A stretch of DNA of 36,803 nt from Candidatus Pacearchaeota archaeon (lineage in GTDB: Archaea; Nanobdellota; Nanobdellia; Pacearchaeales; GW2011-AR1): positions 1-36,803 of the forward strand of contig VGKP01000008.1 of the NCBI GenBank assembly GCA_016866975.1. Reading direction: 5' to 3'. Shown one piece after another: positions 9,796-18,309 of the stretch. The stretch's first letter is position 1; each line of letters opens with the position of its first letter. The notes beneath the pieces are model-generated. The model was not told the origin of the DNA and did not search any database. It saw nothing but the letters and a program-made list of their open reading frames with translations. Made by a program: the position numbers and the translations under genes.

Positions 9796-10995
9796 ATGAT
9801 AAAAGGGGAAAAGAAGGATGTTAAATGGGGCAAGAGGGGCGCGCTTGAAGCATCAGAGACGGGAGAATGGACTCTGTTCATTATTGCTGCAGTAATATTG
9901 CTGGCATTTGTAGGGATACTTTATGCTCTTCTGAAAGGTTCTAGTGAGGATGATATATGCAAATTGTCTGTGCTTGGAAGGGCGACAACTCCTATAAGCG
10001 AGACGCAGCAGGCAATTCCATTGAAATGCGTAGCTAAAAAAGTATGCTTCAACGATGGCAGAGGGAAATGCGAAGAGTCATTGTTGGGAGAGAAAGGAGT
10101 CAAGGAAATAAAATTGCCCAAAGTAGATGTAGAAAATGAAGAGGCACTTGAAAAAGCTGCAGAGTTAATAGAAGAAGAAAGTGCAAGGAAAATGTATGAA
10201 TGCTGGAAGACAATGGGAGAAGGAAAGCTTGACCTTTTCAATGGGGTGAAAGTATCTTTTGGTATTGATCCGGTAAGAACTACTTGTGTGATATGCTCGC
10301 GTCTTGTAATAGATAAGAATGTGCCTTTAGAAGTCTTGGAGAGAGTCGATGTCAATGATTATATGAAGACACATCCAGTCACTTCCGGGAGCAGCATAAC
10401 ATATCTTCAAGCATTCACTGGAAGCAAAGACGTGAAAGGATATGCAAAATTCAATGAAGAAGTATTCAAGGTAGATGACAATGGCAGTTTTGATAATTCA
10501 AAGCTTGTTGAACAAAATGAAAACATTGCTAAGGGCTTGAAAGATAAAAGAGACAGGGAAATTGCCGAAACTGCCAAATTGGATGTTGGTCCTTCCTCAG
10601 GCAGGGAAAATAGAGAGCTTGCTTTTGTATTCATGCAGATAAAACCGAAGAGCTATTCAGAAGTGCTGGGCAATATGGCAAAGACTGGGGGATTAGTAGT
10701 TGGGAGCACATTCATGACTCCCGTAGTAAAGCCTGTCCGAATGCTCACTACGAAAATATTGTGGAATCCAGTAGGAATTATTGCAACAGGCGTTGCAGGA
10801 GTAGGCATTGCAGGATATGGGGCGTATAATGTAAAGCAGGGGCAATTGACTGCTGCAGGATATTGCGGAGAATTCACTACAAAAGAAAAAGAAGAAGAGA
10901 AAAGGAAGGGGTGCTCGATGGTGCAAGGATTGAACTATAATAAAGAGGAAATAAATGCACTTTGCGCAAGTATCCAGGGAAGACTCTATGAGTAA
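9796..10995 (+). CDS. Pilin-like/membrane-anchored protein of unknown function
   Basis: MIKGEKKDVKWGKRGALEASETGEWTLFIIAAVILLAFVGILY N-terminus; second hydrophobic region near C-terminus; ATG at 9796 preferred over TTG at 9781. Confidence 0.65.
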   Translation: MIKGEKKDVKWGKRGALEASETGEWTLFIIAAVILLAFVGILYALLKGSSEDDICKLSVLGRATTPISETQQAIPLKCVAKKVCFNDGRGKCEESLLGEKGVKEIKLPKVDVENEEALEKAAELIEEESARKMYECWKTMGEGKLDLFNGVKVSFGIDPVRTTCVICSRLVIDKNVPLEVLERVDVNDYMKTHPVTSGSSITYLQAFTGSKDVKGYAKFNEEVFKVDDNGSFDNSKLVEQNENIAKGLKDKRDREIAETAKLDVGPSSGRENRELAFVFMQIKPKSYSEVLGNMAKTGGLVVGSTFMTPVVKPVRMLTTKILWNPVGIIATGVAGVGIAGYGAYNVKQGQLTAAGYCGEFTTKEKEEEKRKGCSMVQGLNYNKEEINALCASIQGRLYE

Positions 10996-11069
10996 GGGAA
11001 CCTCAAGAACTTACGTTCTTGATGGCCGTCAAGGATTTAGAATCCTTGAGGCTACGTTACCCTCATTAA
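10987..11069 (+). repeat. PE2 two-hairpin element (standalone copy)
   Basis: aagggaacctcaAGAACttacGTTCTtgatggccgTCAAGGATTtagAATCCTTGAggctacgttaccct; outer CCTCA/TGAGG and two hairpins joined by TGATGGCCGTC. Confidence 0.7.
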
Positions 11070-11096
11070 TGTTCTTGGAAGGTAAACGGAGGGTAA

Positions 11097-11702
11097 ATGG
11101 ATAAAAAAGGGCAATTGAAAGAAAATACTCTTGGGGTGATAATAGCAGTTATAGGGATAGTGATAGTATTCGGAGGAGCAGGATTTTTACTTTATAATTA
11201 TTTTACTCTGTCTTCAGAGCAGAGGCAGGAAGAAGCAAAGGGTTTGCTTGATGTCCTAGGAGCAAAGTTAGAAAAATTAGAAGAGGGAAAGAATAGCAGT
11301 TTTCTTGTGAAAGGGCCATGCGAGGGAAATAGTCTAGGAGATCTTTGTTATTGGTATCTGACAGGATGGAGTGTTGGAGAACAAGACAGGCCTCAGAGAT
11401 GTTTTTTCAATAGTTGCATATGCGTGTGCAAAGCTGAGAATAAGGAATCTTCGATAAACAAGAGAGAACTTGTTGAGGCGTGCCAGAACGGCGAGACTGG
11501 ATATTGCAAGGCAGTAAGCACAGAAAAAATAGAAGTATCCAGCGTACAAAAAGTAGATGGAGATATCATTGCATATAAAGAGGGTTTTGATGTTAGAGGG
11601 CCTAAAAAGGATGCAGTGAAACCATTTATATCTTTCAGGACAAATCTTATCGAGTTGATGTTGCAGAGAAATCCTGGGGGTCTGAATATTAGCCGAGTAT
11701 GA
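11097..11702 (+). CDS. Pilin-like protein
   Basis: MDKKGQLKENTLGVIIAVIGIVIVFGGAGFLLY (KKGQ class III-type motif). Confidence 0.7.
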   Translation: MDKKGQLKENTLGVIIAVIGIVIVFGGAGFLLYNYFTLSSEQRQEEAKGLLDVLGAKLEKLEEGKNSSFLVKGPCEGNSLGDLCYWYLTGWSVGEQDRPQRCFFNSCICVCKAENKESSINKRELVEACQNGETGYCKAVSTEKIEVSSVQKVDGDIIAYKEGFDVRGPKKDAVKPFISFRTNLIELMLQRNPGGLNISRV

Positions 11703-12112
11703 CAAAGATAAATGGAAAGAGAGGGGCGAGTGATATCCTGCATTCTACAATAGCATTTATTTTCATCCTTCTTTTATTTACATTTGGGATGTGGTATTAT
11801 ATCTATCAACAGAAGAGTGGAGCATCTGTCTGGGAAGATTATTATGCAAAACAATTAACTATAGTCATGAATTCTGCGAGACCGGGAGATATCATAGTAT
11901 TAGATGTCCATAAAGCAACAGAAATAGCACAGAAAGCAAGCGTGTCTTTTGAGTCTATATTCTTAATCTCAGACCAAGAGACTTGTGTAAGGCTTTCACA
12001 AGGAAGAAAGACATGTTATTCTTTTTTCAACAGAGTCGACGCGGAAATAGAGTTAAGGACAGGTGTGCCTGGAAATGTGATTGAAATAAAGGTATTGGAG
12101 GAAAAAGAATGA
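11699..12112 (+). CDS. Pilin-like protein
   Basis: MTKINGKRGASDILHSTIAFIFILLLFTFGMWYY; ATGA overlap with upstream gene. Confidence 0.65.
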   Translation: MTKINGKRGASDILHSTIAFIFILLLFTFGMWYYIYQQKSGASVWEDYYAKQLTIVMNSARPGDIIVLDVHKATEIAQKASVSFESIFLISDQETCVRLSQGRKTCYSFFNRVDAEIELRTGVPGNVIEIKVLEEKE

Positions 12113-12558
12113 ACAGAAAAGCAGCTGCAGGCGACCAAACAATTAGCTTTGCATGGATATTCATGCTGTTCTTCATAGCAATCATGCTTGTCGGAGGAGT
12201 CGTATTATTTTTTGGCTCTGACATAGATATCAGAGGGATTGAGAGTGCCCAGATGTCTAATAAGGTAAAAGATTGTATCATCTCTGGCAAGATAGACATG
12301 AAAAATAAATTAGAATTAGAAGAAATAGAGAAGAAATGCGGAATAGATGAAAAAGTATTAACTGATTATTTTTTATTGTCCATAAGCAAGGAAGAAGAAC
12401 AGTTGATAAAAATAAAAGACGCGACCTCTTGTGACTTCAAGGGAACTGAAGACAATCCATATTATCCAAGGTGTAGAGATGATAGTTTTATATTTAATGG
12501 AGAAAGTTATTCGATAAAAGTTGGTAGCCATCAATTTTCAAGGAGAGGATTAGGATGA
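12109..12558 (+). CDS. Pilin-like protein
   Basis: MNRKAAAGDQTISFAWIFMLFFIAIMLVGGVVLFF; ATGA overlap. Confidence 0.6.
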   Translation: MNRKAAAGDQTISFAWIFMLFFIAIMLVGGVVLFFGSDIDIRGIESAQMSNKVKDCIISGKIDMKNKLELEEIEKKCGIDEKVLTDYFLLSISKEEEQLIKIKDATSCDFKGTEDNPYYPRCRDDSFIFNGESYSIKVGSHQFSRRGLG

Positions 12559-13145
12559 ATAAAAAAGGACAGACCGAGATAAGCAAGACGATGACATTCT
12601 TTCCTGTATTCATACTACTTTTTGTGATACTTCTATTATTTTTTGCGTTGACTTTCGCAATAAGCGCAGTCAAGAGAGTGCAAACCCCTTTCTTGATGGC
12701 CTCTGCAGAAAAAGGAAATTCTATATTATTTGAAACAATCACTGTCGATGGAAAAAAGGTATTGTTCATTGAAGGCCTGTTCATCTATCATGGGAAGAAG
12801 ACAGGCCTGGTAAGTGATCCTTCATTTGAGTGGAATTTTTTACATGCAGCGCAGGCCATGTTTGAGAAAAATGCAAAAAAGGACATTACTGGAATAAAAG
12901 GCTATTCCAAGATATGTCTTATGGCTGGCATAGATGAGGGAAAGAAAAGCAGAGGATTGGCTTTTGTGATGCATGAAGATGGAAGAGTCGTAACAGGAGA
13001 CAATCAAAGAGGAGATATACTTATGTCTAAGGCAGTCGTATATGATTTTCCATCAAAAAGGCTTGAGAGCATATCATTGATAGTAGATGGAGAGAGGAAG
13101 ATATTGTCTTATTATTATGGAAAATGCTATAGGAGTGCAGAATGA
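12555..13145 (+). CDS. Pilin-like protein
   Basis: MNKKGQTEISKTMTFFPVFILLFVILLLFFALTFA; ATGA overlap. Confidence 0.65.
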   Translation: MNKKGQTEISKTMTFFPVFILLFVILLLFFALTFAISAVKRVQTPFLMASAEKGNSILFETITVDGKKVLFIEGLFIYHGKKTGLVSDPSFEWNFLHAAQAMFEKNAKKDITGIKGYSKICLMAGIDEGKKSRGLAFVMHEDGRVVTGDNQRGDILMSKAVVYDFPSKRLESISLIVDGERKILSYYYGKCYRSAE

Positions 13146-13591
13146 GGAGAATAGGAAAGAGAGGAGATGTTCCCACAATATTGCTTGTCCCTATAACTCT
13201 AATTCTAATAATCGCCGCGCTGTTTTATTTCAGGAGCTATAATGGAGAGATACAGAACAAATCATCAGAAGTCGCGGAGATAATAGAAGAAGTCACTCTG
13301 AGCCAAGCTACTTTGGAGAAAGTATCAGAACTTATAGGTGAGGAAGCTTTAGCTTCAGAGAGCGATGACATGAAGAAGAAGTTTCAGGAGATTGCGGCTG
13401 GTCATGATCTAAGGTGGAATGGAGTGGGAAACTTCTTCGCCAAGATAAGGACAGGAGATTTTGTATTTGAGAAAAAAGAAAAGTCTTATATATTGGAGAT
13501 AAAAGGGCTTTTTGTGCAGTCAGAAAGAGGGGCCAACAAGATGAAGAGAGGATTTGATATAATAAAGAAATTTAAAGAGAGAGATGGATAA
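13142..13591 (+). CDS. Pilin-like protein
   Basis: MRRIGKRGDVPTILLVPITLILIIAALFYF; ATGA overlap. Confidence 0.65.
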   Translation: MRRIGKRGDVPTILLVPITLILIIAALFYFRSYNGEIQNKSSEVAEIIEEVTLSQATLEKVSELIGEEALASESDDMKKKFQEIAAGHDLRWNGVGNFFAKIRTGDFVFEKKEKSYILEIKGLFVQSERGANKMKRGFDIIKKFKERDG

Positions 13592-13622
13592 GATTTATAA
13601 AGAACTTTGTCGTGGGAGAGGG

Positions 13623-14117
13623 ATGAATAGAAGAGGGCAGGAGCTGTCTGTTGGCACGCTTATATTGATTGTATTGGGAATAGTCCTATTAGTATTGCTC
13701 ATTTTAGGATTCTCTCTTGGATGGAGCAATCTTTGGGAAAAGATAAACATATTCAGCAGTACAACAAGCCTTGAAAGTATTGCCCAGAAATGCAGCCTTG
13801 CAGTGACATCAGGCAGCTTGCTTTCATATTGCGAGAGTTTTACTCAGATAACTTTTGAGGGAAAAAAGCAGTATGTAAATTGCGAGTATCCAAAACTCAA
13901 TCTAGATAAGACTCTTACTTGCTCTAGTGAACCAAGAAAGAAGAACAAGTGCATAGAATTGATAAAGGCAAAGTTTGCTGACCAATTCAAATCTGACCAG
14001 GAAGAAGCATTTTCCGATAAATGCACCAGTACTACTGACTTGATAGTCAATGGAGATTCATGCTCGAGTTATTGCAAAGATGTAAAATTTGCGGAGATAA
14101 AGCAGAAAGCAGCTTGA
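13623..14117 (+). CDS. Pilin-like protein, Cys-rich ectodomain
   Basis: MNRRGQELSVGTLILIVLGIVLLVLLILGFSLG; multiple Cys; internal ATG at 13623 preferred. Confidence 0.65.
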   Translation: MNRRGQELSVGTLILIVLGIVLLVLLILGFSLGWSNLWEKINIFSSTTSLESIAQKCSLAVTSGSLLSYCESFTQITFEGKKQYVNCEYPKLNLDKTLTCSSEPRKKNKCIELIKAKFADQFKSDQEEAFSDKCTSTTDLIVNGDSCSSYCKDVKFAEIKQKAA

Positions 14118-14154
14118 TAAAAGATTTTAAATAACATAAAGTTCTGATTTTCTC

Positions 14155-14460
14155 ATGAATAAAAGAGGAATGGAGTTGGCTATCTCTACTTTGGTACTGA
14201 TAGTCATAGGACTTATGCTGCTTATTGCATTAATTTATGCCGCAACTATAGGATTTGATAAATTCAGAGGGACATCTAAACCTTTTATAGATACTGCAAA
14301 TGCAGGGGCGGTAAAACAGGCCTGCTCAATAGCATGCAAGCAAGAAGATAGGCTCACGTTTTGTTGCAAGAACTATACATTGGAAAAAGAAACAGTCAAA
14401 TGTGATGATAATAGACTTGAAGTTGGATGTTCTCTAAGCTGCAATGGATTTTCCTGCTAG
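14155..14460 (+). CDS. Pilin-like protein, Cys-rich ectodomain
   Basis: MNKRGMELAISTLVLIVIGLMLLIALIYAATIGFDKF...CSIACKQEDRLTFCC...CSLSCNGFSC. Confidence 0.65.
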   Translation: MNKRGMELAISTLVLIVIGLMLLIALIYAATIGFDKFRGTSKPFIDTANAGAVKQACSIACKQEDRLTFCCKNYTLEKETVKCDDNRLEVGCSLSCNGFSC

Positions 14461-14461
14461 T

Positions 14462-15241
14462 CTATTTACCGAATTTAATCTTTAATTTGAATGCTGGTCC
14501 AAATCCTTTCGCATTTGGATCTTGCTTAGGAGTGTTACATACTGAGAGAGAGAACTTGGCGCCTGAGATTTCTTTATTACAATAATCCTGATACGATCTC
14601 TGGACTTTTTCTGCTTTCTCTTTGAGTGAAGGAGGGAGCTTTGTCGCCCAATCATTGCTACCTATCTCAAATTTTTCTATTGGAAGGCATTTTTTAAATT
14701 CAGAATCAGGATTAGAGAAGGGAGGAGATGGGGGTAAAGCTGGCGGGGCTCCACTACCCTGGCTTGCTGAACCCGAACCCTGAATCTCAGGGGTAAGTGT
14801 TAAAGGGCCGAAAGAGAATAGACTACATCCCTCATTGTCTGAATGCTTCTCTAGTTTAAGTTTTAGTTTAATTTCTGGAATAAATAATTCATCTCCTAGT
14901 TCAGACTCAGATAGTAAATTCGAGAGAGGCTTATCGGGATCGAGAGTCATCATAGAGGGATTGCATGCGGTCCCAGGCCCATTACATCCTTCAGGACATA
15001 GAGATACTGATCGTGAAATCTTTCCATCTATGCAAGAATATTCTATATGTTTATTGTTCAAACAGGAATCCTTATGCTTTGTCTTGAAAAACCAATTGCT
15101 AGATTGCACTTCTCCAGATATCTTCCTATTCTTCCCATTATCAGAATCTGTGCAAGCATGCTGTGATGAATCATGGCTTGAAATCAATGAAGATAAGATA
15201 ATCAAAACGGTGATTGAAACAATGATTAAACTCTTTCTCAT
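14462..15241 (-). CDS. Secreted hypothetical protein with one Cys-rich CxDSD module
   Basis: Signal peptide MRKSLIIVSITVLIILSSLISS; ACTDSDNGKN...DSCLNNKHIEYSCIDGKISRSVSLCPEGCNGPGTAC. Confidence 0.65.
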   Translation of the reverse strand: MRKSLIIVSITVLIILSSLISSHDSSQHACTDSDNGKNRKISGEVQSSNWFFKTKHKDSCLNNKHIEYSCIDGKISRSVSLCPEGCNGPGTACNPSMMTLDPDKPLSNLLSESELGDELFIPEIKLKLKLEKHSDNEGCSLFSFGPLTLTPEIQGSGSASQGSGAPPALPPSPPFSNPDSEFKKCLPIEKFEIGSNDWATKLPPSLKEKAEKVQRSYQDYCNKEISGAKFSLSVCNTPKQDPNAKGFGPAFKLKIKFGK

Positions 15242-15350
15242 ACAAGTCTTTATAAGAATAAGTATTTAATGTTTACTAAAAGATTCTGTTTTACTTCATC
15301 TTTGCGCTTGTAATTAGAGAAGTTTACTTCTCTTGGAGAGACTTTACTAT

Positions 15351-15470
15351 GTCAAGGAACTTGACTAAAACTCCAGCTTTTAAGCTGGAGTTGTTCCTTG
15401 AGCATCCAAAGCACGAGTGCCTGCAACAAACCACACTCTTCAGAGTGTGGTGGCACATCGTGCTTTTGAT
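15351..15470 (+). repeat. PE1 copy C, 120 nt, intergenic
   Basis: gtcaaggaacttgac...gcacgagtgcctgcaacaaaccacactcttcagagtgtggtggcacatcgtgcttttgat; differs by one base from transposase copy E. Confidence 0.95.
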
Positions 15471-15511
15471 TTTACCTATAAATTTAAATAACCTTGCAAA
15501 TTGACCTTTTT

Positions 15512-15919
15512 ATGGGTACTTCCTTAACTGATTATCGTAATTATGACCAAGGAATTCTTGAAAAAAGGGCAACACTTCCTACTTTAAGAATTAGTGCGCC
15601 TCTTAACAATTCTCTTTTTATAATTGCCCCTTATGGCAAGGGGTTAGCATTGTATTCTTCACATCACGATTTTCCTCTTTCTACAACCCTCTTAGCTCGG
15701 GCAGAAACTTATATTACTCAAGAAGGAGCTGTAGTACGCGCGAATACTCCTCGACTTATAGTTCTAGAAGAGGATCGCAACTTAATTTATGAACGAGATC
15801 CAGAAACTTTCCCTATAATTTTTAAGGATTCTGAACCTACCAGGGCTCACGCGTTCATGAGTGAATATATCAAACAGTGTTATGAGGCTGCGCTTCGTGC
15901 TGCTGGGCAGAAATCTTAA
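15512..15919 (+). CDS. Hypothetical protein
   Basis: MGTSLTDYRNYDQGILEKRATLPTLRISAPLNNS...; ATG at 15512 preferred over TTG at 15494. Confidence 0.55.
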   Translation: MGTSLTDYRNYDQGILEKRATLPTLRISAPLNNSLFIIAPYGKGLALYSSHHDFPLSTTLLARAETYITQEGAVVRANTPRLIVLEEDRNLIYERDPETFPIIFKDSEPTRAHAFMSEYIKQCYEAALRAAGQKS

Positions 15920-15972
15920 CACTCTTATTTTTTTATCGAAACTCTTATAAATTACTTTTCTCTTGCACATCT

Positions 15973-16098
15973 ATGGATTATGGAATGCCTGAAAGAAGAA
16001 AGAACAAGAATGATAAAAGAGCTAAAGCAAGATTTAATCGATTCAAAATAGGTGGAGCTCTGCGCAGCGCAGAACGTCAGAAAAAGCCTCAGAGTTGA
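15973..16098 (+). CDS. Possible small basic protein (41 aa)
   Basis: MDYGMPERRKNKNDKRAKARFNRFKIGGALRSAERQKKPQS; not in ORF track. Confidence 0.35.
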   Translation: MDYGMPERRKNKNDKRAKARFNRFKIGGALRSAERQKKPQS

Positions 16099-16304
16099 GA
16101 GTTATAGCTTCTTGGATGATTCAATCTATCTATCCCTATATAAATTGCTAAGACTCCGCCAAAGATTCCGATAATGGCAATCCACCATTTTATTAAGAAG
16201 AACTGGGTAAATAACCCGATTATAAGGATGGTCGTACTAGTTACTATGGCCAGAATTCCGAGCAAGATATAGGAGTATGCACAGAACTTGACTCTTTTTG
16301 TCAT
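16089..16304 (-). CDS. Small two-TM membrane protein
   Basis: MTKRVKFCAYSYILLGILAIVTSTTILIIGLF...; likely start at 16304, directly at the edge of PE1 copy D. Confidence 0.55.
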   Translation of the reverse strand: MTKRVKFCAYSYILLGILAIVTSTTILIIGLFTQFFLIKWWIAIIGIFGGVLAIYIGIDRLNHPRSYNSQL

Positions 16305-16422
16305 GTCGGGAACCGATGAAAACCACACCTTTCAAGGTGTGGTGGTTCCCGAGCATCTCCAAAAACGAGCGCCTGCAACAAACCTCGGCTTTTAAGCCGA
16401 GGTGGCGCATCGTTTTTGTGAT
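16305..16422 (+). repeat. PE1 copy D, 118 nt, diverged left hairpin
   Basis: gTCGGGAACCgatgaaaACCACACCTttcAAGGTGTGGTGGTTCCCGAgcatctccaaaaacgagcgcctgcaacaaacctcggcttttaagccgaggtggcgcatcgtttttgtgat. Confidence 0.9.
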
Positions 16423-16423
16423 T

Positions 16424-17413
16424 TTAGTTCTTTACTGTTTCAATGCTTTCTATTATTAACTTTAATGTGTAGAATAGAATCAGAGGACCAATGATTACAC
16501 CAAAGATTCCAAATATTGGGACGCCTCCAAGTATTCCTATCAGCATCACAAGAGGATTTATCTTCGCTTTATCTCCAATTATCTTGGCCACAAGGAGTCC
16601 ATCTATAATTATGCTGATTATCAGACCAGTTGTGGTGATTATAACTCCAGCATATATGTCCCCTATTGCAAAATTATATAGGGCCAGAGGTATCCAGACT
16701 AGACCAGGTCCAAGGAGAGGTATAAATGCGAAGATTGCTATAAAGAATGAGAACAAGATGAAATAGTTTGTTCCAGCTATCTTAAAACCAATCAGTGCAA
16801 CTATGAACTCAATTGCCGCTATAAGAAGATACCCTCTTACGATACTATCAGTGGCGTCTGCAATCTCCTTAGCAACTCTTTCTTTCTCCTTGAATGGCAA
16901 GTAGTATCGTAGAGCAGATGATAAAGATGACCAGTTAATGAGAATGTAGTAGGCGCCAACTAATGTTATAATCGTGCCTATGACGAAAGATGGCAGTCCT
17001 ATGATAATTTCTTTTATTACCGGCGCTATAATAAAGACTATCTGATTTTGCAATTCTTGTATGTCAAGATTAAGATAAGTTAAAGGCTTCCAAGATTGCA
17101 GGAACAATATCAATTGATCCATTGAGTCCGAGTTTATGGCTGAGAGTATCTCTTTTGCAAGGGTGCTTGTTAAATAGACTAGGGGAATAATCAATACAAG
17201 CAACGGCATTGCCAAAGCCAGAACTGCAGCAATGAACTTGTTCGTCTTACGAAGGAGAAGAAGATAAAGTGGCTGCATAAGGAATGCGAGCACAAAAGCA
17301 GATATCAAAGAGATAAAGAAGGGCTGGACAATCCGGAAAGATATAAAGAATAGAATGGCCATTACTGCCCAGAAGAAAATATGGTAGAGATGTTGTGGCA
17401 CCTTTTTTTCCAT
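16424..17413 (-). CDS. AI-2E family (PerM-like) transporter
   Basis: Multi-TM protein with LLGPGLVWIPLALYNFAIGD... and LVMLIGILGGVPIFGIFGVIIGPLI motifs typical of AI-2E/PerM. Confidence 0.85.
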   Translation of the reverse strand: MEKKVPQHLYHIFFWAVMAILFFISFRIVQPFFISLISAFVLAFLMQPLYLLLLRKTNKFIAAVLALAMPLLVLIIPLVYLTSTLAKEILSAINSDSMDQLILFLQSWKPLTYLNLDIQELQNQIVFIIAPVIKEIIIGLPSFVIGTIITLVGAYYILINWSSLSSALRYYLPFKEKERVAKEIADATDSIVRGYLLIAAIEFIVALIGFKIAGTNYFILFSFFIAIFAFIPLLGPGLVWIPLALYNFAIGDIYAGVIITTTGLIISIIIDGLLVAKIIGDKAKINPLVMLIGILGGVPIFGIFGVIIGPLILFYTLKLIIESIETVKN

Positions 17414-17463
17414 AATTAACCTATGGTGCAAATATTAATAAATGTTGTTCTTTTTTCCAATAT

Positions 17464-18309
17464 ATGGAGTTGTTTCTTATCATCTTAACCCTGGCCTGGC
17501 TGATATTTGCAAGCATACAAGACCTTAGAACAAGAGAAGTGGCAAACTGGCTGACTTTCTCACTTATCGTATTTGCACTTATATACAAAGCATTTTATTC
17601 TGTAGCAAAAAATGAGTGGAGTCATTTTCTTTTGGCTTTGGCAGGATTTGGGCTTTTTTTCATCCTTGCACATATATTCTATTATGGAAAAGTTTTTGCG
17701 GGTGGAGATGCTAAGCTCCTTATGGGGATAGGGGCCTTGCTGCCTTTTGAAATATGGGGAGATTATTTTTATCTGACTACAACTTTCCTATTCTTTCTCT
17801 TCCTTTCAGGAGCAATCTATAGCTTGGTCTACAGCGCTCTTACTTCAGTAAAGATGAGCAAAAAATTCATTCCGGCTTTTGGGAAAAACTGGAGAAGATT
17901 CAGACTTATATGGCTCATCCCATTGATTTTCTCCATTTTTCTCTTTTTTGTGAAGCCATCTTTGGAAGCATGGTTCTTGATAAGTGCCTTCTTCTTTTTC
18001 TTGCCTTTAGCCTATATATACCTCAAGTCTTTTGAAGAAGAGTGTTTGATTGTTTTACTTTCTCCAAATAGACTTTATGAAGGGGATTGGCTTGAAAAAG
18101 ATGTCAAAATAGGTGGAAAACTCTTAAGGAAGAGCATTCATGGCCTCTCATCAAAAGATATTTCCTTTCTTAGAAGTAATGGGAAGAAAGTATGGATAAA
18201 ACAAGGAATACCATTTGTACCGGCATTCCTGATAGCATTCCTCATCATGGTATTCTTCGGGAGCGACGTATCAGAGGCAATTCAGGATTTGATTCTTTTT
18301 TTATCTTGA
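17464..18309 (+). CDS. A24 prepilin peptidase (FlaK/PibD-like)
   Basis: N-terminal 'SIQDLRTREVANWLTF' and GxGD-type 'FAGGDAKLLMGIGALLPF'; multi-TM. Confidence 0.88.
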   Translation: MELFLIILTLAWLIFASIQDLRTREVANWLTFSLIVFALIYKAFYSVAKNEWSHFLLALAGFGLFFILAHIFYYGKVFAGGDAKLLMGIGALLPFEIWGDYFYLTTTFLFFLFLSGAIYSLVYSALTSVKMSKKFIPAFGKNWRRFRLIWLIPLIFSIFLFFVKPSLEAWFLISAFFFFLPLAYIYLKSFEEECLIVLLSPNRLYEGDWLEKDVKIGGKLLRKSIHGLSSKDISFLRSNGKKVWIKQGIPFVPAFLIAFLIMVFFGSDVSEAIQDLILFLS

